Of a DNA stretch of 64,000 nucleotides, positions 22,602 through 33,362 are shown piece after piece. Every line of letters begins with the position of its first letter. Position 1 is the stretch's first letter. Below the pieces are notes generated by a model. The model ran no database searches. It saw only the letters and a list, made by a program, of their open reading frames with translations, and was not told the origin of the DNA. The DNA is taken from NCBI GenBank assembly GCA_948474755.1, contig CAOLHI010002120.1:62001-126000 (forward strand). Reading direction: 5' to 3'. The translations under genes and the position numbers were made by a program. This DNA is from Ctenosaura bakeri. Its lineage: Eukaryota; Chordata; Lepidosauria; Squamata; Iguanidae.

Positions 22602-23205
22602 GTAAGCCATATTTTCTTTATTGTTTTTTGTATTACTCCTGATAAGATTGTCTTCTTCATCCATGGATTAGGCCTTGAGTAATTCCCTCCAGAGTGATCC
22701 CAGATGGTGAGTGTCAAAAGAAATGGAACCAAAACAGACACACGAGAGGCTTCATTTCCTTCCTTTGTCCTCACTTTACTACCGTTGTTGCAAACTGAAG
22801 TTCAAAATGTAAAAATGGTTTGCATTCAACTGAATTTCAATATGATGGATAAAACTATTTCATATACTTATGGCTGGGTGTACTGTGCACTTATGCATTG
22901 ATAAGAGACATCCTGCTTAAGAGCTGTCTTGAGGAAGGATCTTGGGTGGCCTTCCTTAGTCTGCTCTCTTTTCCCCATGAGCTACTAGGAGATAGGATGG
23001 GGAAAAGCTCGCTGTCGGAGGATTTTTTTAAAAAAAGAATTTTATTGCAGCTGAACTTTGGTGAGCTGGGAAGAGTAAGCAAGTATATAGAAAGAATCAA
23101 AGGACTGCCTTCCAGCAATTGAATTATGCCTTGAATCTACAATAGATGAGCCAGAAGCAAATTTCTATTTCAGAGACTGACAGTGTAGGCTTTAGAATCA
23201 CTGTC
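22602..23205. other. AGBL1: Intron downstream of exon B, no recognisable feature
   Basis: Donor GTAAGC starts the intron. Nothing else supported. Confidence 0.5.
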
Positions 23206-23345
23206 TGTGTATTCAAAGACATAAGCATGTTAGTCTGGATCAGTATATAAAGGGATCTTGTAGCACCTTTGAGACTAACTGAAAGAAAGAAATTGGTAGC
23301 AAAAGCTTTCATAGACTTAGGTCTACTTCATCAGATGCATGAAGT
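23206..23345. repeat. Unclassified interspersed repeat
   Basis: TTAGTCTGGATCAGTATATA, TTGTAGCACCTTTGAGACTA and GCAAAAGCTTTCATAGACTT resemble a repeat widespread in reptile genomes (phrases akin to 'AGCACCTTTAAGACTAAC'). I cannot assign its class. Confidence 0.4.
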
Positions 23346-23495
23346 GAAGTGCTTAGAAACAGACCTTGATAGCTATGAATGAACAAGCTGTATGTGTCTG
23401 TCTATTCTGCAGCCTATTTCTCATGGGTGAGCTCCTATTGTGTTACATTCCTTTTAGCTAAAGCATAGTGTGTATGTGTGGGAACATGGTCTTTT

Positions 23496-23578
23496 AGATG
23501 TTGGACTAAAATCCCCATCATTTGAAATCAATAGTAATATTGGTTAGAACTGATGGGAGTTATAGTCCAAGAACATCT
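23496..23578. mobile_element. Foldback MITE, hAT-like
   Basis: Left arm AGATGTTGGACTAAAATCCC then CATCA; right arm TGATGGGAGTTATAGTCCAA then GAACATCT. The arms pair over about 25 bp around a 30-bp loop. Outer ends too short for a target duplication call. Confidence 0.55.
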
Positions 23579-23908
23579 GGAAGGCCACTGATTCCTCACC
23601 CATCAAACAGGCCTTCATTATTAGAAGCTGAAAGATGGAGTGATTTTGCATTCTTGCTGTCCTTTTTTGTATGGTGTAACCAATGCCAATTTTACAGAGG
23701 ATAAAAAGACATATCTGTGCCATAAGGGACTTACAATCTAAGTTTCTGCAGAGAAAGGAGGAAGATGGAAGTGGGGCCAAGCAGAGGAAGAGTTTCAGGA
23801 GTTTGATTCTTATTTCCAGAAACAAAAATTAGACTTTGCAGTAGTGTAACACATTGCAAGAAAAATGTGTCTCACCCATTACAACAGCCCTCTTTCAGTG
23901 CAGTGCTT

Positions 23909-24015
23909 GAAAAAAGTTACTGATTGGACTACAACTCTCAGAAACCACCAGCCAGCATGGCCAGTGGCCTCCTGGCTGGGAATCTTTAGATTTTGTAGTC
24001 CAAAAACTTTTCCAG
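23909..24015. mobile_element. Foldback MITE
   Basis: Arms GAAAAAAGTTACTGATTGGA / TTGTAGTCCAAAAACTTTTC pair with mismatches, with an inner CCAGCCAGCATGGCC segment. It belongs to the group that contains GGACTACAACTC-type arms. Confidence 0.45.
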
Positions 24016-24029
24016 GACTCTAGATTGCT

Positions 24030-24145
24030 AGATTCTTTTGTTGTTTTTGTTTTTTGTGTGCCTGGAAGTCATTTCCATGGTTTCCATGGCCAAGCAGGGA
24101 GTCAAACCTTGGCCTCCAGGGTTATAGTCCAACAATTGGGGCATG
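24030..24145 (-). mobile_element. tRNA-derived SINE, truncated
   Basis: TTGTTGTTTTTGTTTTTTGT, GTGCCTGGAAGTCATTTCC, then GGTTTCCATGGCCAAGCAGG and GGCCTCCAGGGTTATAGTCC. The central part is deleted. Confidence 0.6.
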
Positions 24146-24164
24146 GTAGGGTTGCTAATATGCC

Positions 24165-25012
24165 AGAGGACAGGATCAAAATTCAAAATTACCTTGATAG
24201 ATTGGAGAGCTGGGCCAAAGATAACAAAATTCCAACAGAGAGAAATGTAGGGTCCTACACTTAGGCAGAAAAAAAATGGAATGCACAAATATAGGATGAG
24301 GGACACGTGGCTGGATAGCAGTACATGTGAAAGGGATCTAGAAGTCTTACTAGATCACAAGCTGAACATGAGTCAGCAGTGTGAAGCGGGAGCCAAGAAA
24401 GCAAAAGTGATTCTTGGTTGCATCAATAGGAGTATGATGTCTAGATCAAGGGAGGTAATGGCACCACTCTATTCTGCATTGGTTAGACCTCATTAGGAAT
24501 ACTGTGTCCAGTTCTGGGCACCTCAGTTCAAGAAGGATATCAACAAGGTGGAGTGTGTCCAGAGGAGGGCGATCAAAATGATGAAGGGTCTGGAAGCCAT
24601 GCCCTATGAGGGACGGCTTAGGGAGCTGGGTATGTTTAGTCTGCAGAAGAGAAGGTTAAGAAGGGACATGATAACCATGTTTAAATATTTGAAGGGATGT
24701 CATGTCAAGGAGGGAGTGGGCTTATTTTCCACTGCTTCAGAGGCTAGAACAAGGAGCAACGGATTCAAGTTGCAGGAAAGGAGATTCCACCTGAACCTCA
24801 GGAAGAACTTCCTGATGGTCAGAGCTATTCGACAGTGGAATATGCTGCTGCCTCAATGGAGTGTGGTTGAGTCTCCTTCTTTGGAGGTCTTTAAGCAGAG
24901 GCTGGATGATCATCTGTCGGGAGTGCTCTGATGTGTGTTCCTGCATAGCAGGAGGTTGCACTGGCTGTCCCCTGGGACCTCTTCCAACTCTATGATTCTA
25001 TGACTCTATCAT
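24165..25012 (+). pseudogene. CR1 LINE, 3' 850 bp of ORF2
   Basis: Two overlapping open frames cover most of the copy: 24281 onward [20 protein letters not shown] ... [12 protein letters not shown], then (after a TAG replacing a Leu/Glu codon) 24548 onward VQRRAIKMMKGLEAMPYEGR ... [15 protein letters not shown]. This is the post-RT C-terminal half of CR1 ORF2. The tail is CTCTATGATTCTATGACTCT. Upstream of 24281 it includes the TNFNRE-KC-LHLG region (GGAGAGCTGGGCCAAAGATA, GGTCCTACACTTAGGCAG). Confidence 0.9.
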
Positions 25013-26470
25013 TCAAACAGATTTTGGAAATTCAGGACTTTCTTATCCATAAATTCTATTCAAGTTTTAGGGCAATGCACTATTTCGAACTATTTTCAGA
25101 ACAGAGTGAGATGAACATTGGATGGATTGTCCCTGAAGTTTGGGAAGTGCGGTTTCATATAGTTATACTTTCAAAAGTGGGAGACTATAGTGACTTCCTT
25201 GGATGGAAGGAGAGTGAGAGTTCTTCTCCCTAACAAACATTTTGGCACATTGTTACAAATGGATCTATTTGCTGGGTTTTTTTCAAGTACACAATTAAAA
25301 GATAATTAATGTGAAAATAAACAGAGGGGAAAGAACCATTAGCTTGAGACCCAGGAAACACAGTCAGAACAAACAGAATATTAAATTCATATTTGCTAAT
25401 GTTTATAAATGAGCACTACTTGTCTTACGTTCCACTTACCTACCAGCGTTTGAATTTAATTAAAATAAAAATGTTGATTATAAAGACAATTTCTATTGTC
25501 TTAAGCAGATAAATGGGACTAGGGAATTTGCTTATAGTTTTTCATTTGGTTAGATTGGACAAGGACAAGATGAGGATGGCCAGACCTTCATGGAAGAGTC
25601 AGACTGGATAGAAGATTTGTGGACATTGGTTATGCATTGTGCGTTTCTGTAGATGTGTGTGTGTATGTGTATGTGTCCATCTGTTTCTCTCTCTCTGTGA
25701 ATGTCAACCAAGAAATACACCTCACTGTGCTTCAGAAGCATGTCAATATCCTTACCAGCCCAAGCCAAATCCAGATTGGTTGAAGAGTCACCTAAAAGTC
25801 CAACATTCTCTTAAGAATGGTCTCATAGGAACGTAAGGTTAACAAGCTAAATGCATATCTAAGCGCTGTCAGGGTTTTGTTTTGTTTTTGATTAAGAAAA
25901 CCCAAAGAAAACAGTTCCTGATGCTCCTTTTATCTGTAGAAACTAAAGTGATGCACAAAGGAAACAGTGAGAGCTGATTAATCAGAGAAAGAATTGGTTC
26001 CTTCATCAGTGGCCATCACTTTATTTTTTCTGAAGTGTGATTGGACTACTAGATTTAAAAAAAAAAAAAAGAATATGTGAGATAATGTCATTGTTTGTCA
26101 TCCTTTATTATTGCGTTGGCCTTTTCCCCAGTTTTCATCGGAATGGATATATCTTAACAGAGAGCGGTCAGAACTATATTTAATTGCAATATTTGAAATA
26201 TCACTGCACTGTGGATAGGGATATGAGGATTCGGCCACACTTTGCGCACCCTGATGTAAAGAATAGACAGGAATAGTCTTCCTCCTGGTGAGACAAGGTG
26301 TGTGAACTCATTAAGACACTCCACTGAGAAAATAGTTAAATAACTGTGAGATTTTATTGCACTTCAGGATTCCCCTCCACCACAATTTTTGTGCAAAAAA
26401 GACAAAGAAAAAAAAATCTTGGCTAGAATCCTGTTGGTGATATATGCAGGCTTAATGATCATGGGATTTG
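25013..26470. other. Intronic; no gene; short TG repeat
   Basis: A TG-rich run at 25656-25676 and an A14 run near 26057. No other feature supported. Confidence 0.45.
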
Positions 26471-26474
26471 GTAA

Positions 26475-26665
26475 GGTGTGGAAATGGCCGTAGATTTGGA
26501 AAGAACTTCAAGGACTCTCCAAGTTCTTGCCATACAGGAATACACCGATAAAGCTCTCCTGAGAGAAAGCCATCCAAACTCTGTTTAAATACCTCCCCAA
26601 AAAGGTGAGTCTGCCACTCTGCAAGGAAGTTTGTTCCACTGTTGAATAGCTTCTACTCCTTCCCC
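26475..26665 (-). mobile_element. CR1 LINE 3' fragment, old
   Basis: Minus-orientation CR1 words remain: CTCTCCTGAGAGAAAGCCAT, CAAACTCTGTTTAAATACCT and GCAAGGAAGTTTGTTCCACT. Divergence is much greater than in the copies at 4754 and 18952; the ATTCTATG tail is gone. Confidence 0.6.
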
Positions 26666-26939
26666 CCTTGTATTATTTTTAACTTCTTTAGCAGGCCTGA
26701 GCTCATTCTAAGGTTTAGTTTTTCTGAAATTCTCCGTACAAATCCCAGTTATTTGTTTTTATTCCTCTTTGGTGATTTTCTCATTTCTTATATATGCATA
26801 TTTTAAACCTCAGCTAATGTGAAAGTTTTTTTTACACCCCTCCTGGTTTCTTTGGACACCTCCCACTTTTATTCCTCATTGGAATTGCTTGCAATTAAAG
26901 CACTATCTCACATTTAAGAAACTCCCATGCATCATGAAC

Positions 26940-28135
26940 TCCCTTCCCCTTAAGTTTCATGGGATCATGTGATCTCAGCAATATTTCCCTAAGATCACTG
27001 AAACCTGCTTTTTTGAAGTCCAGTGTGTGTGTGTGTGTTTGACCACATTTGGATTTCCCTTGAGAGACTCCAAATCCTTACCAACTACCGTGAGGTGTAA
27101 CCCATCCCTTGCAAAGTCCTTCTTCATGAATGCACAGACCATGGCTCCAAAAGCCAAATTTTTCCTAATGACACCATTTGAAGGGGAAATTGTTCACCTC
27201 TAATATTCTCTTCCCTCTTTCTTGGGCCATGTCCTTCAAAAGGAAGGAGTGATGAAATAAAAACCTGTGCCCTGAGGTCCTTTAGCATTCTACCCAGAAC
27301 CTCCTAGTCCCTTGCAACATTTTGAAGTCTGTATCTTGCAGTGTCATTTGTTCCAACATAGATAAAAAGGAACAGGGTAACAATCAGTGGGATCGATGAG
27401 TATTGTCAGCCTCTCTGTTACATCATGGATCTTCACCTTTGGAGATAGCGCACCTATCAAGACGACTTATAAGGCCTACACACCACTGCTTCTGTTCTTC
27501 TCAGCAATGAATTAGCTACTACCACTACAAATCTCTTCTTTCTCTGGGGACTGATAGGAACCCTTCCATCTATAGAACCGTCCAAGGTAATCTCCATGCC
27601 TTATGGAACTGTGGAGAGGTGGTCCCTGGTCCTGTGCCTCATACTCAGTAATTAAGCAGAGAGCTTGGAATCAGTTGTGTAGCTCCAACTTTGCAACATG
27701 TTTCTTGGTAGCTCTGCTTTTGCGGGTAAAATTCTTCCAGTGCTCTTCCTCCTGTGTTGTGCCTCTCTCTAGAGGCATTCTGCCATATCTTGCCCTTCCA
27801 GGAAAGTCTGCTTCATTCTTTCCAAAAGAAGTTCATCGTCCCTGATAAATTGAAGTGTAGACACATGGGCTTCAAGCTGCTGTACCTTCTCTTTCAGTAG
27901 TGCAACCAGCTTGTACTTACTGTGGGTATATCTTCCAGATCCACTGGTAAGAAAATAAATATGGCACAGATACTTCATGTCACTGAAGTGACTCTGTCAC
28001 CATCCGTGTTGATCATCCTGTATAGGCAGCAGTAGCAGAGCTTCCCAGGCCTTACTCTCACTCTTTCCCTCCATTAAATGCCTGCACATTACACATACAG
28101 TCTCTTTTTTGTGTGCTGAGTGCCAGAGACTATAG
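26940..28135 (-). pseudogene. CR1-type LINE ORF1 remnant (coiled coil and esterase-like part)
   Basis: On the minus strand an open piece at 27978-27769 reads KLVALLKEKVQQLEAHVSTL then QFIRDDE, the coiled-coil style of CR1 ORF1. Further along, in shifting frames, come LEQMTLQDTDFKMLQGTRRF, SGHRFLFHHSFL, and KRILEVNNFPFKWCH..KFGFW. These align in order with the SGNH-esterase-like half of ORF1 in avian and reptile CR1 (GTNDT, SGA-V-FSSILPV, NxWL--WC--FGF-D), judged from memory. Stops and shifts show it is inactive. The region is a fragment of a different CR1 copy from the 3' end at 26475. Confidence 0.6.
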
Positions 28136-28177
28136 CTATGTAGAACTATTGACTGCTATCAACATCCTCCAAACCAA

Positions 28178-28357
28178 GGCCATTTCCACACGAGTCTGTT
28201 ATAGTGCGATGATTCCACTTTCAACCTCCCATGGAATCCTGGGGTTTGCAGTTTTGGGAGGGGCCAGCTGGCCCCTCCCGAAACTGCAAACCCCAGGATT
28301 CCATGGGAGGTTGAAAGTGGAATCATCGCACTATAACAGTCTCGTGTGGGAATGGCC
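28178..28357. mobile_element. Near-perfect 180-bp palindromic MITE, GGCC termini
   Basis: Two 90-bp arms meet at CCAGC|TGGCC in the middle. By eye only about two or three positions fail to pair (for example TTCC versus TCCC near the tip, and TTTTGG versus TTTCGG inside). The tips are GGCCATTTCCACACGAG and (reversed) GGCCATTCCCACACGAG. CAA flanks both ends (28175-28177 and 28358-28360), a possible 3-bp target duplication. It lies in the intron 1.75 kb before exon C. Copies at 13471, 37625 and 62137 share the arms. Confidence 0.88.
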
Positions 28358-29390
28358 CAAGTCAGTGACTCTGCAGAAGCCCTGCTTTCTTAGTCCATGT
28401 GCTCAGGGAGAGTACACAACTGCAAACAAAAGAAAAACACCCACACTAGCCTCCAAATAGTGCAGCCAAACTGTCAACCCTGATCTGCAAAACATGGGCT
28501 TCTTCACCTTCTTACATCTCTTCAGTGAAAGCTGCCATAGAATTCTTTTACAAGCATCTTTTGTTGGGGGAACCAAGGAGCAGGAGAGAGCAGTACAGAA
28601 TGAAGAAGAAGCAGTTTCATTCATTTTAGGCTTGCTCAGAAGACAAAAGCAAAAGACTTTTATTTTATTTTATATTGCTTGAATGGCAGTCTAGATGGTC
28701 CTTGTGGCTCTGTGTGTGTACATGATTAGTGTAAGCAGTAAGCTACAGTCTCTTAGCATAAGTCAATATCATTAACTGTGTAGTCAGAAAACACCATGAA
28801 GCCTCAGAATCTACTGAATGCTGAGAGCGAAACATGAATGCAAACCCACAGAATTATTAAGAGGAATGAATTCTGTTCACTTTCCTAACTATAGGTGGCG
28901 TTATTTGCTCAGGTAAAAAAGGTATACATGTGAGACCTAAATGCTCGTCAAATGAATATTGTGTCAACTTTCTCCAGAAGAGTATTTATGTACAAAGTCT
29001 ACTATTTCTGCTAAGCCTCTTTTTTATTATTATTATTAAAGATAAAAACAGAGACATATTGGGGGAAGACAATGGGTCTTCACTTACCATTTGTCCGAAA
29101 GTGAGGATACTTAGTATTATGGAGCCCTATTATGCATTCTGTTTCTCTGTTTTTCCACCATTATTAATTACAGATGAATAAATCTGTCTTTTTCATTTTC
29201 TGTGATGGTTGCATTTTTAAGGACAAATACTTCCTATTTCTTTTCCAGTAAGTCTGCAAATTTTCGGGATGTCCTTATGCACTTCCATTTTCTTTTCACA
29301 TGCATGAACAATTGTATGCAGTTTTCAAACCATTTCCCCTACTTTGTGGATTTTAGCCCAATGTCTAATGTTCACCAATGTACACACTGG
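28358..29390. other. Intronic, no recognisable feature
   Basis: No supported gene or repeat. Open frames on both strands at 28400-28680 have no motif. Confidence 0.45.
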
Positions 29391-29512
29391 ACTATTGTTG
29401 TTGCTGTGTACTTTCAAATCATTTCCAACTTATGGAGGCTGGCAGGTGAATCTATCATAGGGTTTTCTGGGGTTGAGAGTGTGTGACACATCCAAGGTTA
29501 CATATTTGCCTC
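29391..29512 (-). mobile_element. tRNA-derived SINE tail fragment
   Basis: TTGTTGTTGCTGTGTACTTT, CAAATCATTTCCAACTTATG, then TAGGGTTTTCTGGGGTTGAG and GTGTGACACATCCAAGGTTA. The head is missing. Confidence 0.65.
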
Positions 29513-30102
29513 TATTTTTTTTAGATCCTTGAAGATAATTGTTTCTAATGTATGCAACTTTGTACACTTTTTTTTTTAAAAAAAGAAACTGACCATGATG
29601 CTATCGTATAAATTTTATAGAAGGAAGAAACCAGAAAGATAAGTGTTAATTTATAAGGTTAATTTATACCAAGAGCGACAACTGGACAATTAGACAGTGT
29701 GTTGCCCTGGAAAACTTTTGTGCAGCTTTCAGTACCCTTGACACCCTCCATTATGGGAGTGGGGTAAAATGATTAAAAATGGGGAAGCATGCCTCTAGAG
29801 ACCTCTAGGAGGTACAATTTAGGTGGCCAGATCTCAGGATTTGGCCCTGAGTCTGCAGTTTTCAAAATTTCAGCTCAGCCAGAAGACGAGGGTGCAAATT
29901 CTCTAGTTTTGTTGGGCTCAGGACTGAAGCCAAAAGATACTGGTTGGCTTACATTCACTTAGCAGGTTCATTACTGAGATGAGATTTGAACTTGAATCCA
30001 GATCACTGCTTAATTTCTTGACCACTACTTTATAGGTGTTTTTTTTTTTTTTAAGAAAAACCAACAACTGAATTCTTGATGGTTTCCTTTTGTGTGCTGC
30101 AG
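29513..30102. other. AGBL1: Intron upstream of exon C
   Basis: T-rich/A-rich homopolymers at 29570-29585 and 30039-30056. It ends with TTTTGTGTGCTGCAG acceptor. No other feature. Confidence 0.5.
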
Positions 30103-30279
30103 ACTCTGCCAAAGATCTTAGATAAAGTGGCTCCTGCCTTTCTCATGAGCAGCTGCAGCTTCCTGGTGGAGAAGTCACGGGATGCGACAGCCCGTGTGGT
30201 AGTTTGGCGGGAAATGGGAGTGCAGAGGAGCTACACCATGGAAAGCACCTACTGCGGTTGCAGCCATGGCCTCTACAAG
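30103..30279 (+). CDS. AGBL1: Cytosolic carboxypeptidase exon C with catalytic Glu (AGBL1-like)
   Basis: Third visible exon, 59 codons, phase 0 to phase 0. It starts [20 protein letters not shown] and ends [20 protein letters not shown] contains the glutamate that corresponds to the catalytic Glu of M14 carboxypeptidases, and [18 protein letters not shown] is the family's most conserved stretch. The acceptor is TGTGCTGCAG (preceded by a T-rich tract) and the donor AAG|GTACTG. The intron before it is 7.5 kb. In relatives the next exon begins GLQ(F/I)GTRELEEMG in phase 0; I could not find it to the right, so the following intron appears to run past the window end. The reading frame is intact. 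Confidence 0.87.
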
Positions 30280-30429
30280 GTACTGTGATACTGACTTACA
30301 AAACGGATTTCATTAATACATTTACTTTGTAGCTTATCCAAGCATTATGGGACTCCTCCAGCCATAGATCTGGCTGCCCCAAGACAAAACAGCAAGGCTT
30401 GATACAAAATCTTCATTATGTGCAATGAG

Positions 30430-30535
30430 TGGAGTGGGCCACATCAAGTGACACTATCACAGGGGGTTGACACCCTGTGATAGGGTGGAGTGGGCCACAT
30501 CAAGTGACACTATCACAGGAGGATGACACCAAAAT
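30430..30535. repeat. Tandem duplication (56-bp period) with hairpin
   Basis: TGGAGTGGGCCACATCAAGT and the following GACACTATCACAGG occur at 30430 and again at 30486. Between them TATCACAGGG (30457-30466) pairs perfectly with CCCTGTGATA (30473-30482). The second unit differs at two or three bases. Its source repeat is not recognised. Confidence 0.75.
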
Positions 30536-30739
30536 GACCACCTGCCCCTTCTCCTCCCCCACCAAGGGCCCATATAGCTTCATGTAGAATGACCGCTCCC
30601 TTTTTTTCTTATGACTGGATGAGATCCCCAGTGTTTTGCACACATGGAACCAGGTGGGTAGATCAGGATGCCCAGAGGGCAGAACTCTATGGCAGTAGAC
30701 TGAGGTCCCTGAAATTTCAGCTCCTGGGTAGAAAATGGA

Positions 30740-30845
30740 TGGGGTACATTTTAATGTTTTAATGTATTTATATATTTTTGTAATGCTGCCTCGATCCACT
30801 GGGAAAGGCGGGATAAAAATAAATTTTATTATTATTATTATTAAA
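30740..30845 (+). mobile_element. L2-like LINE 3' end
   Basis: TGTAATGCTGCCTCGATCCA then CTGGGAAAGGCGGGATAAAA and AATAAATTTTATTATTATTA. The GGAAAGGCGGGATAAAAATAAA phrase with (TTA)n tail is typical of the 3' end of an abundant reptile LINE. Family name uncertain. Confidence 0.5.
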
Positions 30846-30954
30846 AGGCTCCATGAGTTACTATATAGCGTCTCCTTGCCTGCACAGTTCCAAACACAAA
30901 ATGAGACAGGCTAACAACAGAATCTTACTTCATGATTCCAGCAATGGGACTTGG

Positions 30955-31175
30955 GGCCTTTCTGCACTACACCACTATTGCACTATAATTCCACTTTAAG
31001 TACCATGACTGCCCCAATGGAATCCTGGTGATTGTAGTCTTGAGAAGTACTGGAGCTTTCTGGTTGAGAATTCTAAATATCTTTCCCTAAACTGCAAGTC
31101 CCATGATTCCATAGAACAGAATGGTGGCAGTTAAAGTAGAATCATACTGCAATAGTTGTGTAGTGCAGAAAGGCC
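30955..31175. mobile_element. Foldback MITE, GGCC termini, 221 bp
   Basis: Ends GGCCTTTCTGCACTACACCA and (reversed) GGCCTTTCTGCACTACACAA pair almost fully. Next to them, TATTGCACTATAATTCCACT pairs with the right-arm copy AGTAGAATCATACTGCAATA (reversed). The middle GAGAATTCTAAATATCTTTC recurs at 61220 and 54310. No matching 3-bp flanks. Confidence 0.78.
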
Positions 31176-33155
31176 CACAGTCTTTTGCCATATCTGAGGG
31201 AAGCAGCTTACTACAGAAAGTGTATGGCATGATGAAGATCTCAGGAGGAAAAGATGGAGGTAGCTACTGCTAAGCCCCTCCTCTGCGGCATTTGCCACCT
31301 GAAGCAGTAGCCTCACTCTGCCAAACAGGAGGGCTGACCCTGAAATGTTGCTTATATAATGTTTATGGTGTGTTGCTTTCTTCCAAGAGGTCTTCTTTCC
31401 ATGGTGCTTGTATGTATTTGCTTCATGTTGACTGTGGGTGGTTTGATTATTCATGTATTTATTAAGAAACTTCTTTTCAACCAAAAGCTATCAAGGCAGT
31501 ATACTTAACAATGTTTAAAATCAACTGCCAATAACAACAAACTCAACAATGTTGAACAGCCAAATCTGACACATGGCCTCTGCCTGATTAGCATCATTTG
31601 AAAATAAATGTTTGCTGATTTAAGGATTAAACCTAAGAAAAAAAGTGTTTCCCCATAATGTGTAGCAATAGAATTGCGTCACTCCCACACATTCCTAAGA
31701 TGCAGGGAAAATATACAAGGCATCCTTTGATTCATTATCACATATTCCCATTGCAATAGATTACAGGGGGAAAAAATGGTGAACCTGAAAATAATTTGCA
31801 ATTTATGGCATGTGTCTCCTTGTTCTTAATCATGTCTAGTTTGGTGCTCAGTTTGTCATCAATAAGGTAGATGTAAAAAAAGTGTTCAAGTGTACATAGC
31901 CAAATGTATGCTCTGTAAATTTCAGTTTCCACTGTAGAACACAATTGGTGAAGTGTCAAATTTTCAAGAGTGAATACCATCAATGCAGAGGGAGGGAGAA
32001 CTTGAAATATTCCCCTCTCCCGTGTGTGTGTGTGTGTGTGGTCATCCCTGCTCTCCAGCTTTGCAAGTTCCATAACGAAAATGTTTCTTTTTCCTTGGGA
32101 AAACAGATCTCACCCAATGTGGGATCATGTGGCCAACATGGTAGTGTTGCCACACCACAGAGGCAATCAAATTTGTGTGCCAATGTAACCAAAGGCAAAT
32201 ATTCCCACTCCCTTTCTTGGGAATAGAGAGAGGAAGAGCAAATGTATTGTTCCACTGGGAGGGAAACTGGGAAGACGTTTCCCTTCCATGCTGCCTTACA
32301 CTGGCCACTTCAATCCTTCCTTCTTTCTCCTTGTGAGTACTTTCACTTTTATTCCCCATCAGAAAAAATCAGACCAAAGGGAAGGGTACAGAGTGTGCAC
32401 AAAATTCTGTGTCACAGTTTGGCTCAGCTCTAGGTATGTTTCTGTCTGTTTCATCAATGTTACAGATAGGAGGCTTGAAATGTCCTAAAACATTCTGATT
32501 TTTGAAATAGCAATTCACAGATGGTGCCCCCCCTGTAAAAAATATAGTCATAATAATAAATAATTTAAAAAATGACAGTTATCTGCCCTCTAATGGTACC
32601 ATAAATACTTTTGCCTGAGACGTGTCACTTGGTTAAGGCCAAGTCTTGGAAAAGACTTGTTTTTCTGAAGACCTGTGCATAACTCTTGGGGAAAGGAGAT
32701 AGAAATCAGGGCCAAATTATACATGTTTTGTTGGTTACACTAACGAGGAACACTTGTAATTTAATTAAAACCAAATCTCTAACCTTCAGAAGGTCAAACA
32801 TTACTCCCTCCAAACATATCCTGTTCATTCTTCTGATTAAATTCCAGGGGCCTCAACCAGGTGTCTCCTACTATTAGTATAAATTGAGCAGGAGTTTCTT
32901 TATTACATAGTGGAGTATGTGTTGGGTTTACCAGCTTCCAAGCCCCCCCCCCCAAAATGTTACACATAACAACTGTGTATTCATTTTATTAATTTCAAGT
33001 TCCACTATAACCTACTCTGACAAAAACATGTAAGCTGTATATGTGAACTGAACACAATGTTAAGCACAGAGGTTGAGAAAGGGGCTTAAATTATTGGGGG
33101 CAGGGTTGCCTTGTGGAAGAGTTCACTGATCATAAGTCTACTTACACTACACAGT
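31176..33155. other. Intronic, no recognisable feature except TG repeat
   Basis: A (GT)n run of about 20 bp at 32022-32041; a C-run at 32944-32953. No supported gene. The many short open frames at 31945-32490 overlap each other on both strands and have no motif. Confidence 0.45.
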
Positions 33156-33362
33156 TGTGTTTTGTTGTTGTTGTTGTGGCTGTCAAATTGTTTCTGACTT
33201 ATGGCGACCCTAAGGTGTACCTATCATGGAGTTTTCTGGGGCTGAGTGTGTGTGAGATGCCCAAGGTCACCCAGTGGGTTTTTATGGCCAAATGGGGAAT
33301 CAACCTAGATTTACTCATTCTTAACTGTCCTGTATTCAAGATCTCTACTTAACCCAATTGTG
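33156..33362 (-). mobile_element. tRNA-derived SINE, minus orientation
   Basis: (TTG)4 start, then GGCTGTCAAATTGTTTCTGA, CTTATGGCGACCCTAAGGTG, GGAGTTTTCTGGGGCTGAGT and CAAGGTCACCCAGTGGG core; head worn near 33350. Confidence 0.8.

Noticed and set aside
27018..27037. TG run and others like it as regulatory sites
   Set aside because: Short dinucleotide repeats are common in vertebrate introns; nothing in their surroundings suggests a function.
9997..30279. AGTPBP1 (CCP1) as identity of the carboxypeptidase
   Set aside because: Not excluded, but [18 protein letters not shown] and [10 protein letters not shown] fit my memory of AGBL1 better, and the introns are very long. A protein search would settle it.
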